Shown here: piece by piece, positions 36,319-48,080 of the stretch
Layout: each line of letters opens with the position of its first letter
How positions within the stretch are numbered: the stretch's first letter is position 1
NCBI GenBank assembly: GCA_028583415.1
Contig: CM053269.1
Span: forward strand, 34,910,254 to 34,974,253
Source of the DNA: Protea cynaroides
Lineage: Eukaryota; Streptophyta; Magnoliopsida; Proteales; Proteaceae
Length of the DNA stretch: 64,000 bases
Direction: 5' to 3'
Program-made: the position numbers and the translations under genes
Notes under the pieces: generated by a model
Database searches by the model: none
What the model was told of the DNA's origin: nothing
What the model saw: only the letters and a program-made list of their open reading frames with translations

Positions 36319-39300
36319 GAAAGAGAGAGGAAAGAGAGGCCGTGGGAAAGAGAATGGGAGAAAGAAAAAAAGAAAGAGAGAAATAAAAAAAAGAAAAGAA
36401 AAAAGAGATCTCTTTCACGTTTTCTTTCAGAAAGAAGGAGAAAGAAAAAAAAGGAAGGAAAGAGGAAGGAAAGAAAAAAAGAAAAAAAGAAGAAAAAAGA
36501 AAAAAAATAAAAATAAAAAAGGAAACGTTTTCTAGAAAGAAAACGTGAAAAAGAGAGGGAGAAAGAAAAAAAAGGAAGGAAAGGAAGGAAGAAGAAAAGG
36601 AAAGAAGAAAGAAAAAATGGAAAGAAAAAATTTTCTAGAAGAAGGAAAGAGAGAAAGGAAAGAAAGAAGGGATTTTCTAGAAGAAGAAGGGGAAAAAGGA
36701 AAGAAAGGAAGAAGAAAAAACGTGGGAAAGAGAGAAGAAAGGAAAGAAAAAAATGAAAAGAAATGATTTTCTAGAAGAAAAAGAAGAAAAGGAAGGAAGA
36801 GAGAAGAAGGAAAGAAGAGGAGAAGATTTTCCAAAAGAAGAAGAGAGAAGAAAACATGCGGAAGAGAGAGGGAGAAGAGAAAAGGGAAGGAACAGAAGAA
36901 AGGAAAGAAGAAAAAAGGAAAAAAAAGATTTTTTAGAAAAATAAGAAAATGAAAGAAGGATCTTCTAAAAGATGAGAGGAAAAGCATAAATAGGCCAAGA
37001 GAAGAGAGAGGGGGCTTCTTTTTCAGACCACAAGGAGAGGAGGACATGAGTGATAGAGAGAAACCTGAGAGAGGGAGAAAGAAAGAGAGAAGAAAAAGAG
37101 AAAAGAAAGAAACGAGAAGAAGAAAAGAGAGAAAGAGAAGAGAGAGAGAGAGACAGAGAAAAAGAGTAGGAGGATTTACATTTAAAGAGCTAGATACGAT
37201 CTCCAGACATCCTACATCGATGGTTTCGCTCGATTCGAGCACATGGTTAGTACCCTAAATAAATTTAGAGGTCATTAGAATGCTCGAATGTCAATTTTGC
37301 TTGAAAAAAGCTAATTTCTATGAAATCTCAAACAGGAATGCTCTATTACATGCTTATTAATGTTAGGATGCCTATGTCTAGCATTTTTCATGAATGATAA
37401 TTTGTCTAAGCTATTCAATGATGAAGTTTTGAATGCTATGTGATGATTTTGATGTTTTTGACAAGTTTCATAAAGTGGTTTTCTAATATAAAATTTCTAG
37501 ATTTAGGATTCAAACTTAGGACGTACATCACATGCAATTTTTCTTAGATTTTGAAGCCCAAATTTTTATGGGAGTCTCTCTGATATGTTAGAAGACTACC
37601 CTAAAAATTTCGTTCCATTTGGAATTGGGAAAATATATCAAAAAATTCATCTTTGACATTGTTATTTTACTCAGATGTAATGCAATCCTCCATCAGAAAG
37701 TCTCTCGAAAAGGGTCTTATGGCCATAATCAGGAAATCAGCTTCATATAAACTTTTTAGATATGAAATTCATCTCAAAAATGGCACTGGGTTAGTATTTT
37801 TTTTAATTTTTTATTGAATTGATATTAATTTTTAAGTGCATAGTGCTCTGATTTTGAATCTATCATGATGTACTGATTTGCATGATTGAAAAGAATCATT
37901 TTTCACAAAGAAAATATGTTGTTTTAACTTTTTTTTCTTGATAAAATTTTAGATCAGACAGTTATCTACATAGACACATGTCTATATTTAATTTTCATTA
38001 AGTATAGGATTTTATTTGAAATTTATGGTGCAACTGGTCAAAAATCTGGAACAGAATTAACCAGTGCACATGTCTGGTGTAGGGCATATCTTTGACCTAT
38101 TTTTGGTCTCTGTTGAGATTTGACTCCTTCATATGAAATATAATATATTAAGTCATCTTTCTATGAAAAAACATTGAACTTGATTTTAGTTATAGAAGAC
38201 CTACTTATGGTTATTCTTGTGTAATGTGACAAAATCTGAATGCAGTTCATAGTTTTGTCCATTATTAGAAATCTTGTATCACAATTTTGACAGTTTTGAA
38301 TCATTAATCTTTCCAAATGTCTTCATAAAAATTAAAATTTTCCAAAAAACATTGAACATATATTTTTTTAATAATTTTATACTTTTCAGAAAAATGTTTC
38401 ATTGATGTCTCATTCATTGTAACATGCAAATTGGTTGTTTGAGCAAATTCTGTCTTATTTGAATAAATGACTATATTTGAAGCATTCATATGCTTTGTTT
38501 GGATTGTGCATACCATATTTGTCATATTCCATGTATTGCTATATTTGGTAGAATAAATAGATTTTTATCATATTTAACAAAATCTTAATTTCTAACCATT
38601 TTAAATCTTACTATGCTTAGAAAATAGCATATAAGATCTTACTTTTTTTTTAAAAATTCATGTCATATTTGCATTCTATGATTGGTACTTACCATATTGA
38701 TATATAAATGCATATTAGATCTTGTCATATTAGGTCTTGCCATGCTTAGATTAGCATATTAGATCTTGCCATATTAGGTCTTGCCATGTTTAGATTAGCA
38801 TATTAGATCTTGCCATATTAAGTTCTTGCCTTTTTGCAATGCATGCCATATTAGGAATATTTTCATAATCTTACTATATTTTGTGATAGTTACCATAAAT
38901 ATCATACATGCCATGCTTAGAATATTCCATTTATGGCAATAACTTAATTTATGCTGCACCCTAGTCAAACTGCCACATTCTTGGAAAGGGTATAACGGAA
39001 AATAATAAAAATCTTAATAAAGAAAGAGAATGCTTTCCCAAACCTTCCAAAATTAGAATTCAGGATAAAAAGGGTAGCTTAGGATGATTTTTGCCCCTCA
39101 GTAAATCCTAAACCTAGAATAGGTTCTAAACCCTAAACTTAAAATAGGTTCTCAATTATTAACCTAGAACAGGTTATTTCCATCAGCCCTAACTACGCGG
39201 ATTCTGATTCCTAAGTCAAACCCTAAGATACGTAGGCCATATGGGAGAAATCCAAATTTGGATCCACATTTTAGTCCACTAGGACTATCCATAGATCCAC

Positions 39301-40275
39301 TAGGATATTTACCCATTTTTCAACCCAAATAGGGTTACTCGGCCTGAACTACGTGGATTCTGATTCCTAGGGCAAACCCTAGGATACGTAGGTCATTTGG
39401 GAGAAACCCAAATTCGGATCCATACCTTAGTCCACTCGGACTATCCATAGATCCACTAGGATACCCAACCATTTCAACCTAGAATACGAACTACGTGGAT
39501 TCTAATTCCTTGGGCAAACCCTAGGATACGTAGGCCATTTGGGAGAATCTTAAATTCAGATCTACACCTTAGTCCACTCGGACTATCCATAGATCCACTA
39601 GGATATCTATCCATATTTTTTACCCAAATAGGATTATCCACATTCCAACCCAAATGGGGTTATCCACATTCCAACCCAAATAGGGTTATCCACATTCCAA
39701 CTCAGAAAGGGTTATCCACATTTTGACCCAAATAGGGTTATCCACATTCAGACCCAGAAAGGGTTATCCATTCTTAGATCCACTAGGACTATCTATCTGT
39801 TCACATGGACTATCCAGATCCTAACTCGTAGGATTTCTCAACCTTTCAAGCATAAACTTCAACTTGAACAATGAACGTAATCAAGCACAAGCCTAAATCA
39901 CAACCATAAACTTTAATCACACCTAAACTACGATGGTGAACCTTATTTTCAAAATAATTCCGTGATACATAGGCAATCTGATGGATACAGATTTGGTTCA
40001 ATGATATCAAACCACTTGGTTTGGTTCGACTTAATAGATAGAGTCTAGCATAGGAAATATATAGGAGATCGATTTCAATCGGGCGGTTTGGGAGCCTAAC
40101 CTCTTCCCATAATCGTAACCTGACGCTTACCCAATCTCTGATGGACCAGAAATTCAATCTAAGGGTCATGAGTCAATCGAAGTTTTACCTTAGGATGAGA
40201 TTTCACATTTCTAAGGTCCTAGACCTTAATCTAGGTGGCGACTTTCAAAAAAAGATTACGATCTTTGTCCTCACA
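35238..40275 (+). repeat. 3' LTR of the plus-strand giant element
   Basis: 5,038 bp. LTR-head subrepeats 35584-36130, (TA)n 36266-36313, purine tract with TTCTAGAA dyads 36316-37180, AT-rich middle 37180-38700, 43-bp repeats 38700-38830, and palindromic modules 39230-39790. The end is CTTTGTCCTCACA. The next five bases, TGCAC, would be the right target-site copy; the left one is outside the window. Confidence 0.92.
36316..37180 (+). repeat. LTR homopurine tract, 3' LTR copy
   Basis: About 860 bp almost free of pyrimidines, with TTCTAGAA near 36529, 36633, 36675 and 36768 and decayed versions near 36828 and 36962. Long frames read through it are low-complexity artefacts. Confidence 0.8.
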
Positions 40276-40365
40276 TGCACATTGAGGAATGACACCAAGC
40301 TTGTCATGGAGGTTCTCAAAGGTCTCTTTAGGGAGAACCTTAGTCAATATATCTGGCCACTAATT
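40276..40365 (-). pseudogene. Copia RNase H C-terminal tail
   Basis: One minus-strand frame reads PDILTKVLPKETFENLHDKL, matching the ADI(L/F)TK-LPK-F--LR--LG end of copia pol. The preceding FVPTTKLVA lies in a neighbouring frame, so a frameshift intervenes. The giant element's LTR starts right after this tail. Confidence 0.7.
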
Positions 40366-40865
40366 TAGTGGTAGGAACAAAATCCAAATGTACCTCATTG
40401 GTTATGACATGTTCCTTCTTCTGACTGATCATGCATGTGCTAATTGGATTCTCTAACAGAGTGTAAAGATTTTATGCTATCCTAGAGCCAGATGCCATCA
40501 CATTCCTAGTCTTGGTCGTCCTTATCTCACAACCATCCTTCTTGAATATGACTTTATGACCTCCGTCACATATCTGACGACACTCAGAATGTTATGCTTC
40601 AAACCACTGAAATATACATAACACTATCTTATATGATATTCCCATTGTTCAATTTTACAGTGCCTCTACCTTCTATCTTAGCGCCATTGTTGTTCCCGAA
40701 TAGAATTGATCCTCCCTTTACCTGTTTTAAACTGGTAAAAATAGCTTTGTCACTAGTCATGTGTAACGAGCATCCACTATCTAAAATCCATGGTGAGGGT
40801 ATGTTTTGAGCTTTGAAAGGTGTTTGAAATAATAACGAGTTATCCTTTGTTGTATTTTTGCTCAA
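40366..40865 (-). pseudogene. Copia protease region
   Basis: The frame 40865-40629 holds WILDSGCSLHMT, the copia aspartic protease active site (D-S-G), followed by GNNNGAKIEGRGTVKL. Downstream to about 40430 a second frame reads VIFKKDGCEIRTTKT and NLYTLLENP, which are typical of the end of the copia protease and the start of the GAG-pre-integrase segment. It then passes straight into RNase H-like sequence. Integrase core and RT palm motifs are absent from the roughly 250 bp available. Confidence 0.7.
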
Positions 40866-41086
40866 CTTTTCTGTCCATACTACTTTCTCTACAATTAAAA
40901 CTGATTTTCTTGTGTTGTTCTACTCTGCTAACTGTTTTTCCATTTCTTTTCGTTGCTTCTGATGTGGATAGAATATTTTTCAACAATTTGCCCAAAGTTC
41001 TAACACATGTAGCATATCACTGTCTCATCTATTAGAGGTGCAAAAAAATTTCTACTAGTAAAACTTGCAGGTCTGATATTTTTTTT

Positions 41087-41128
41087 ACACTTAGCCATTT
41101 TATGCCCATATCCATTGCATTTATAGCA
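41087..41128 (-). pseudogene. Copia gag zinc knuckle
   Basis: Minus-strand CYKCNGYGHKMAKC fits CX2CX4HX4C, the nucleocapsid RNA-binding motif. It lies between the chromovirus insertion and the protease frame, as expected for gag followed by pol. Flanking frames (41030-41380) carry stops. Confidence 0.75.
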
Positions 41129-41379
41129 GTAACCTGAGAAGCATTGACTACCTCTAGCAAACTATCTCTGATAGCTGACCTTGGTAAAACCTTCTCTGTC
41201 AACTACTCCTGTTGGCCAATTTTGCATTGTCTTCTTTCTTGTCTGATTGTTTTATGCGATCTTTTCAATGGACTTCACAAAATAATTCATAGTGTCTTTA
41301 CCCTTGGCATTTGCATTATTGGATGACTGTCTAGGAGTAAAACCAAGACCAAATCTAATGTGGGTTGGTCTTCGGTGTC

Positions 41380-42765
41380 TGATCTAGGTCGATTTCGGCT
41401 TATGGAAAAATAACGGATCGAGAGAGTGTAAGTTATGACAAAATGGGTCAAAAAATATTGTCGTGAGGTACGAAAATGAATTTTGGAATTTTTTTTTTTA
41501 AAAGCTAAAAAGAAAATAATTAATGAAAATGAAGGTGGGGTGACTTACTTCTCTTCTAGGATGTAAATCAACTCCAAATGTGGCCTACAACTCTTCTAGG
41601 ATGTAGGTGAAGAATAAAATTACAACTCTTCTAGGATGGAATGAAACTTCTTNNNNNNNNNNNNNNNNNNNNNNNNNNNNNNNNNNNNNNNNNNNNNNNN
41701 NNNNNNNNNNNNNNNNNNNNNNNNNNNNNNNNNNNNNNNNNNNNNNNNNNNNNNNNNNNNNNNNNNNNNNNNNNNNNNNNNNNNNNNNNNNNNNNNNNNN
41801 NNNNNNNNNNNNNNNNNNNNNNNNNNNNNNNNNNNNNNNNNNNNNNNNNNNNNNNNNNNNNNNNNNNNNNNNNNNNNNNNNNNNNNNNNNNNNNNNNNNN
41901 NNNNNNNNNNNNNNNNNNNNNNNNNNNNNNNNNNNNNNNNNNNNNNNNNNNNNNNNNNNNNNNNNNNNNNNNNNNNNNNNNNNNNNNNNNNNNNNNNNNN
42001 NNNNNNNNNNNNNNNNNNNNNNNNNNNNNNNNNNNNNNNNNNNNNNNNNNNNNNNNNNNNNNNNNNNNNNNNNNNNNNNNNNNNNNNNNNNNNNNNNNNN
42101 NNNNNNNNNNNNNNNNNNNNNNNNNNNNNNNNNNNNNNNNNNNNNNNNNNNNTTTTTTAAAAGCTAAAAAGAAAATAATTAATGGAAATGAAGGTGGGGT
42201 GACTTACTTCTCTTCTAGCATGTAAATCAACTCCAAATGTGGCCTACAACTCTTCGAGGATGTAGGTGAAGAATAAAATTCCAACTCTTCTAGGATGGAA
42301 TGAAACTTCTTAAAGGTTTCAAGGGAGAACTCTTATAGGTTTAAGAATTGCACTTAGGTAAATTTCATTCATAAGAATTACTTCAAATTGTCTCTGCAAT
42401 ACAAACTACTTTGGTGGCCTTTTATAGGCATAATAGAGAAAATAAAAAAAGACCTTCATATCTTTAAATCCAAGGGCTGAAGACTCTAAAAAGATTGAAT
42501 AGAAAATGCCACCTCACTCTCCACTAGGTTCAACGTCTTGATGCAAGCTCCAATGTAGAAAAGACTCTAAAAACATTGAATAGAAAATGCCACCTCATTC
42601 TCCACTAGAGACTTGAAAGATCACCAAAAAAGGGGTTGGTGTTAAGGACCAAGGGCCAGGTTCATTGGTTCTTTTGTAGCTTGGTTCATACCTTGGTCTT
42701 GGGCCAGATGGGCTTTGTGAGCTTGGGCTTTGATGCGGGCCGATCTTCGTAGTTGGACTGCATCA
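41380..42765 (-). repeat. 3' LTR of the CRM-like element, containing an assembly gap
   Basis: Matches 57519-58402 but holds a 500-N gap flanked by near-identical 160-bp segments. It also lacks about 150 bp of repeats present at 57955-58100. The pol frame continues into it to 42642. Confidence 0.85.
41653..42152. other. Assembly gap of exactly 500 N with duplicated flanks
   Basis: About 160 bp before the gap (41494-41652) repeats after it (42153-42312) with about four differences. The partner LTR has this segment once (about 57623-57784). The contig ends probably overlap and should have been merged. Confidence 0.9.
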
Positions 42766-43990
42766 TTCCCTCCTTGTGAGAAAGAATTCATCTTGGAATT
42801 TAAGTCTTCTTCACTGGTAGAATCACCCATAAATGGTGTTAAATGGTGCATATTAAAAACATCATGAATCTTCATATGGAGTGGAAGCTTGAGCTGATAT
42901 GCCTTGGGATTGATGCGTGCAATAACTTTAAGAGGTCCAATATTTTGATCACTAAGCTTGTTATAGCTTCCAACTAGATGTCGTTCCGGTGGCAAGTAAG
43001 CCCAAACAGAATCACCGGGTTCATAGATTACCTCACGGCGTCGCTTATTAAAGGCCTTCTTGTACAGCTTTGTCTTGTCTTAAAGCTTTTGGTGCACACT
43101 TTCATGGATTTGTCTCATTTCAGAAACAATATCATCAACTTTGTCAATTGACTTTTCCGGAAATGGAATGGGTGAGAGGTCAAGTGCCGACTTAGGTTGT
43201 CTCCCATAAAAAATGAGAAAGGGACTATAACATGTAGTTCGATTCACCGAACAACTAAAGGCAAACTCACCAAGTGATAACCGATTTTCCCAAGAGCGGG
43301 GGTTGTCATCGATCAAGGTCCGCAACAAGTTTCCCAAAGATCGGTTGACTACTTCAGTTTGGCCATCGGTTTGATGGTGAAACACCGTACTAAACTGTAG
43401 TTTGGTGCCAATACTTTTCCAAAGTTACCGCCCAAAATGACTAAGGAATTTTGTATTTTGATCAAAAGTGTTTGTCTTAGGGAGACCATGCAATTTGTAA
43501 ACTTCTTTAAAGAAAAGATCGGCGATACGGGATGCATCCATTGTTTTGCAACAATGAATGAAGTGGGCCATCTTTGAGAATCTATCAACTATCACAAAAA
43601 TTAAATCCATACCTCAAAGTGTGCGTGGTAATCCAAGGACAAAATCCATAGATATGTCTTCCCAAGGAGCTTGTGGTATGGATAAGGGTAAGTAGAGGCC
43701 TGCATTGGTGTTTTGTCCCTTTCCCACTTGGCACTTTCGACACTTCATCACATGACGGTGCACATCTTTCATGAGGTGGGGCCAAAAGTACTTAGTCACA
43801 ACTAAGTATAGTGTCTTGTCTCTCCCAAAGTGTCCTCCGTTATGTATCTCTTTAATCACCTTTTCCCGTAAGGAGCAATCTGAAATGCATAAGCGATTTC
43901 CATCGAAAAGGAAACAATCAGAAAGAGTAAAATCGACAAGGACCTTGTCTTTTTCATCCAAAAGGGTTTGGAGAAGTATTCATCCTCTTC
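42642..43990 (-). pseudogene. CRM-like integrase and C-terminal domain
   Basis: Zinc-binding N-terminus at 43961-43614 (H-x-G-H-F-G-R-D-K-T, then C-R-K-C). The core follows with MDFVLGLP (first Asp), VDRFSKMAHF, a damaged second-Asp block (FDQNTKF) and QTDGQTEVVNRSLGNLLRT (Glu). The C-terminal part reads SVWAYLPPER, GSYNKLSDQNIGP and FNMHHLTPF. The frame crosses the polypurine tract and stops at 42642, 124 bases inside the 3' LTR. Stops near 43613 and 43437 and shifts near 43390 and 43080 break it. No chromodomain is seen; the tail (QLRRSARIKAQAHKAH) would be the place for a CR motif. Confidence 0.75.
42766..42777 (-). promoter_or_regulatory. Polypurine tract of the CRM-like element
   Basis: ACAAGGAGGGAA on the minus strand, directly before the LTR start TGATGCAGT. 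It is also translated in the pol frame (S-Q-G-G-N). Confidence 0.75.
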
Positions 43991-43994
43991 ATAA

Positions 43995-45320
43995 AGCTCT
44001 TGAAAAGATTCAAAGCTAAGTACAGTACTATGCATCATAGATAGCAAACCCTTCTTGCGACTAAGAGCATTGGCAACTAGATTTTGAACACCGGCCTTAT
44101 GCTTGATATGGAAGTTAAATTCTTAAAGATACTCTGCCCATTTTACTCATCGAGAATTGAGCTTTTGTTGACCTAAAATATACTTTAGAGCTTCATGGTC
44201 AGTGTACAAAATAAACTCCCTATGAATCAAATATGGCCTCTAATGCTCAAGGGTACGAAAGAGAGCATAAAACTCTAAATTGTAAGTACTATAACGGAGC
44301 TTAGCACCATTCAATTTTTCGCTAAAGAAAGCGACGGGATGTCCTCCTTGACTCAAGAATCCTCCAATGCTAGTTCCGGAGGCATCACAATGTACCTCAA
44401 AAATAAGATCAAAATTTGAAAAAGCTAGAACAGGGGTAGTGCTTAACTTTTCTTTGAGTTGCTCAAAACTTCGTTGGGCTTCATTAGTCCATTCAAACAC
44501 TCCCTTTCTTATGCAAGAAGTGAGTGGGGCTGCTAAAGAACAGAAATGGGCAATGAATCACCAATAAAAGGATGCCAATCCATGGAAGCTTCGAACATCA
44601 TGAACATTGGTTGGAGTTGGCCATTCTTGAATCACTTTAATCTTTGCATTATCAACGAAGATGCCATCCTTGGAGATGTTGAAACCTAAGAAGAGAATTT
44701 CATCCACCATGAAGTAGCACTTGTCAAGGGCTGCATAAAGACTCTCCTTCCTTAGGGTAAGTATCACTTCTTGGAGGTGCTACAAATGCTCATTAGTAGT
44801 CTTACTATAAATAAGAATATCATGAAAGTAAACCACAACAAATCTTCCAAGGTAAGGCTTCAAGATTTGGTTCATAAACCTCATGAAAGTGGATGGGGCA
44901 TTTGACAATCCAAATGGCATGACTAGCCATTCAAATAATCCATCTTTGGCCTTAAAAGCTGTCTTCCATTCATCTCCCGATCTGATTTAGATTTGATGAT
45001 AACCACTTTTCAAATCAAGCTTTGAGAAAATGGTAAAGTCAGATAGATTGTCCAAGAGATCATCAAGGTGGGGAATGGAAAAATGGTACTTGACGGTGAT
45101 CTTGTTGATGGCTCGGCTATCAACACACATCCTCCATGATCCATTATTCTTTGGCACTAAGAGTGCAGGCACGGAACAAGGACTAAGGCTTTCTCGAATG
45201 AACCCTTTAGATAAGAGTTCTGTGACTTACCGTTGCAACTCGGCATGTTCGGTTGGACTCATCCGGTAAAGAGATAGATGGGGGAGAGGTGCACCAAGTA
45301 TCAAATCAAGTTGATGCTAA
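43995..45320 (-). pseudogene. CRM-like reverse transcriptase and RNase H
   Basis: RT motifs in order: YRMSPTEHAEL, PALLVPKNNGSWRMCVDSRA, FSKLDLKSGYHQI, LVMPFGLSNAPSTFM and VVVYFHDILIYS. The catalytic YxDD is changed to YFHD: the first Asp codon is now CAT (minus strand, 44822-44824), so the enzyme would be inactive. RNase H follows with VHCDASGTSIGGFLSQ, EFYALFRTLEH and YTDHEALKYILGQQKLNS. Several stops (for example near 44985, 44555 and 44239) interrupt the frame. Confidence 0.8.
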
Positions 45321-45353
45321 ATTTCTCTCATCGGAGGGAGACCTAAGGGTAGG

Positions 45354-45920
45354 TCAAATGGAAATACATAATAGTGGTTTCACTTGGTCTGGGATAGTTG
45401 ACATTTGTACATCATACTCCGATTTGTTTAGCATTATATATACAACATCTACCCCTTCCATAGCACCCTTTACATCCTTTATTGTGAGCAAATTTGGGAT
45501 TGGGGAATTTTCCATCATTGGAGACTTGAGAGGCTCCTTGCTAGGTGCCAAAATAATTATTTTCTTATCAAATTTGAAAGAATAAGTATTATTCCTCCCA
45601 TCATGAGTAGTTCTCCAATCAAATTGCCAAGGACGGCCAAGAATGATGTGACTATCATCCATGGCCAATACATCACACCATATTTTATCATAATATGTAG
45701 ATGCAATGGAAAGATGAACAAGGCATCATTTGGAAACGGTTACCTCATTATCACGCTTTAGCCAAGACATTTTGTATGGTGTAGGATGTTCTTTCAAGTC
45801 CAATTGCAACTTTCGAGTCACCTCCTCTGAAATTACATTCTCATAACATCCAAAATCAATGATAAGTTGGCATACCTTACAGAAAATGGTACATGCTGTG
45901 TGGAAGATATTGTTGCCCAA
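45354..45920 (-). pseudogene. CRM-like protease
   Basis: LIIDFGCYENVISEEVTRKL carries the active-site block, but the expected D-(S/G)-G reads D-F-G. It is followed by YKMSWLKRDNEVTVSK and, after a frame break near 45725, by HIILGRPWQFDWRTTHDGR. Chromoviral protease type. It sits between gag and RT as expected. Confidence 0.7.
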
Positions 45921-45923
45921 CCA

Positions 45924-47069
45924 TCAATCTCCATTTTCTTTCTTTGGGGTGAGAAATATCTTTCTCATCATGAGTTCTCCGATATCGACATGGAGCACTT
46001 CTCCATCTTCTTTATGATCTTCCTCTAAAAGATCATCATTATCGACACCCTCAGCATCGAATTCATTTTTTTGGTCCTCAAAACCCAACAAGGCTCCTTT
46101 ACTCTTATGAGAGTTTTTGAAATTTTGACAATTACTTGCTCGGTGGCCAATTTCTCCAAAGAATAACATTTTGTACCGACAGAGGAACTTGAACCAGTTT
46201 GGGCAATAGGATTAGTAACCTTTGATTGAGTAAACAATTTTTTTATATTAGAGGAATGATCAAGAGAATTACTTGATTTAGTAGTACTTATGGGATTCCG
46301 ATTTGATTGATTAGAGGTGAAAGTAGATTGTTGTTTCCGACCTTGAGAACGTTCCACCTTAAGGGCTCTTTGATGTGCATCTTCCACATCCCAAATGTCA
46401 AGGACTTCAAGGGCCTCTTGAATGTAATATTGGAGCCCATTCAAGTATTTGTTCACAAGTACATCTTTCGGATATATGATGTTGTTATGAATCACCAACT
46501 CATTGAACTCATTGGTGTATTGGTTTACCGTGCGTGTACCTTGTCTCAAATTTTGGTATCATTGATAGAGTTCTCTCTTATATCCCTTGGGAAGGAAGTA
46601 TTTTTTCATCCTGTCTTCCATCTTTCTCCATGAAATGATGGGAGCTTTGCCAATGGATTGACATGTTTGCTTCTCACGTCGCCACCAAACGATGGCCTTG
46701 CCTCGAAGGCACATGGAGATGATGCCAACCCGACGATTGTCTGGGACATTTCTATGCTCAAAAACTTCATTTACAAGAGTTAGCCAATCAATAATTTCAT
46801 CAGGAGGATCAGTACCTGAAAACTCTAGAATATCCCTTTTGACTCTTTTTTTCTAGTCTCGTTCTCAACCTCCTTGAGGGTAGTGTGGACGAAACCCTCT
46901 TGTTATGGGTTCGGATCCTTCTAATAAGGAATCATCGGAACTATCTCCTCTTAAATTTGGTGGATTGTTACCTTCTCATAGTCTCTGAACCTCGAGAGTA
47001 AGGTTCTGAATTTGTTCTTGCATTTGTTGTTGTATTTGTAAGGCTTATGCTAATGCATCATCATTGATG
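45924..47069 (-). pseudogene. CRM-like gag
   Basis: The N-terminal part near 47040-46980 reads QQQMQEQIQNLTLEVQRL, a coiled-coil-like start typical of chromoviral gag, next to the Tekay insertion at 47074. The Retrotrans_gag part is 46549-46025 (RTVNQYTNEFNELV, LVNKYLNGL). The zinc knuckle near 46165-46130 survives only as FFGEIGHRASNCQNF, with a frameshift and a missing Cys. An acidic tail runs to 45924. Confidence 0.7.
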
Positions 47070-47370
47070 GTGGTTGTAAGACCCGCACTCCGTAAACCCG
47101 GTCTAAACCTTGGTTTTGTGTTGTAGCAGGTCTTCCAATCATCACCGGGCTAGACGGAACGAGCGGATGACAAACAGGTACGAAATTGGAACAAAGACGG
47201 TCAAATATTCATCATTTTATGTTGACCGGTCGATGGTATCGGTCGACCGGTCAGCTCTGCGCAGCTGAGTGCGGAGATCCGGAATTGGATCTCTGTGGGT
47301 CCCATTTTCCTAAACCCTAATGCCTGAACCTTCCTAATCCTAATAGGGTTACTAAACCCTAATTCTAGCC

Positions 47371-47378
47371 TATAAATA
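47371..47378 (+). promoter_or_regulatory. TATA box of Tekay LTR1
   Basis: TATAAATA in AGCCTATAAATACACC. Transcription would begin roughly 30 bases downstream, placing the micro-gene in the R-U5 part of the transcript. The same box is in LTR2 at about 54853. Confidence 0.75.
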
Positions 47379-48080
47379 CACCTTAAACCTCCTCAAATCC
47401 TTTCCATTATCTCTCATAAACCCTAGAGAAGAGAAGGAGGTTGGAAAGGAGAAGGAGCTAGGAAGAAGAAGGAGGTGCCGCCATTACCGTTCGACGACGC
47501 TCACGTTACGCCAGTCAACGATAAGTGTTTTAATCATTCTTCTTACCCTATGACTTTAGGATAGTTGTGTGGGTGGATCAATACCATGCAAAGTAGGTAT
47601 TGATCTAAAACCCTAAATTGGATAATAAACCCTAAGTTACCGTCAAACCCTAGATTCGAGTTCCGAGATGATCTTCATCGAAACTAGACTCGAATGAGTT
47701 GGAGATAACTCTAACTCAAAACTCAGACTTAGAATGGATAGGTGAAACCCTGGAAATCCATGGAGGATGATCGACGACAGTCGAAAAACCCAATTATGGT
47801 CTTTCGAAGACATACCGGTCGACTATACCGGTTGCACACAGTGCGGCCGGTATGTTGCCACCGGTACCTTCCGGGAGGCTGGTCTGTGGGGACCGGCTGA
47901 CCATACCGGTCACCAGTTTTTCCCACAGAGCTGCGACCAGTACATGCCACCGGTCAGCTCTATGAAGGTATTTTGTAATCTTGTTGGTTTTCGACCAACA
48001 AGAAACCCTAAGAAAAACTATTCTAATGAAACCCTAATAATATTGTAGGACTTTGTGACTTTCCATTTGGATCTTGCGAC

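Noticed and set aside
47729..47950. 73-codon antisense ORF repeated at 55211-55432
   Set aside because: It is antisense to the LTR over the ACCGGT-rich cluster; explained by LTR duplication and composition.
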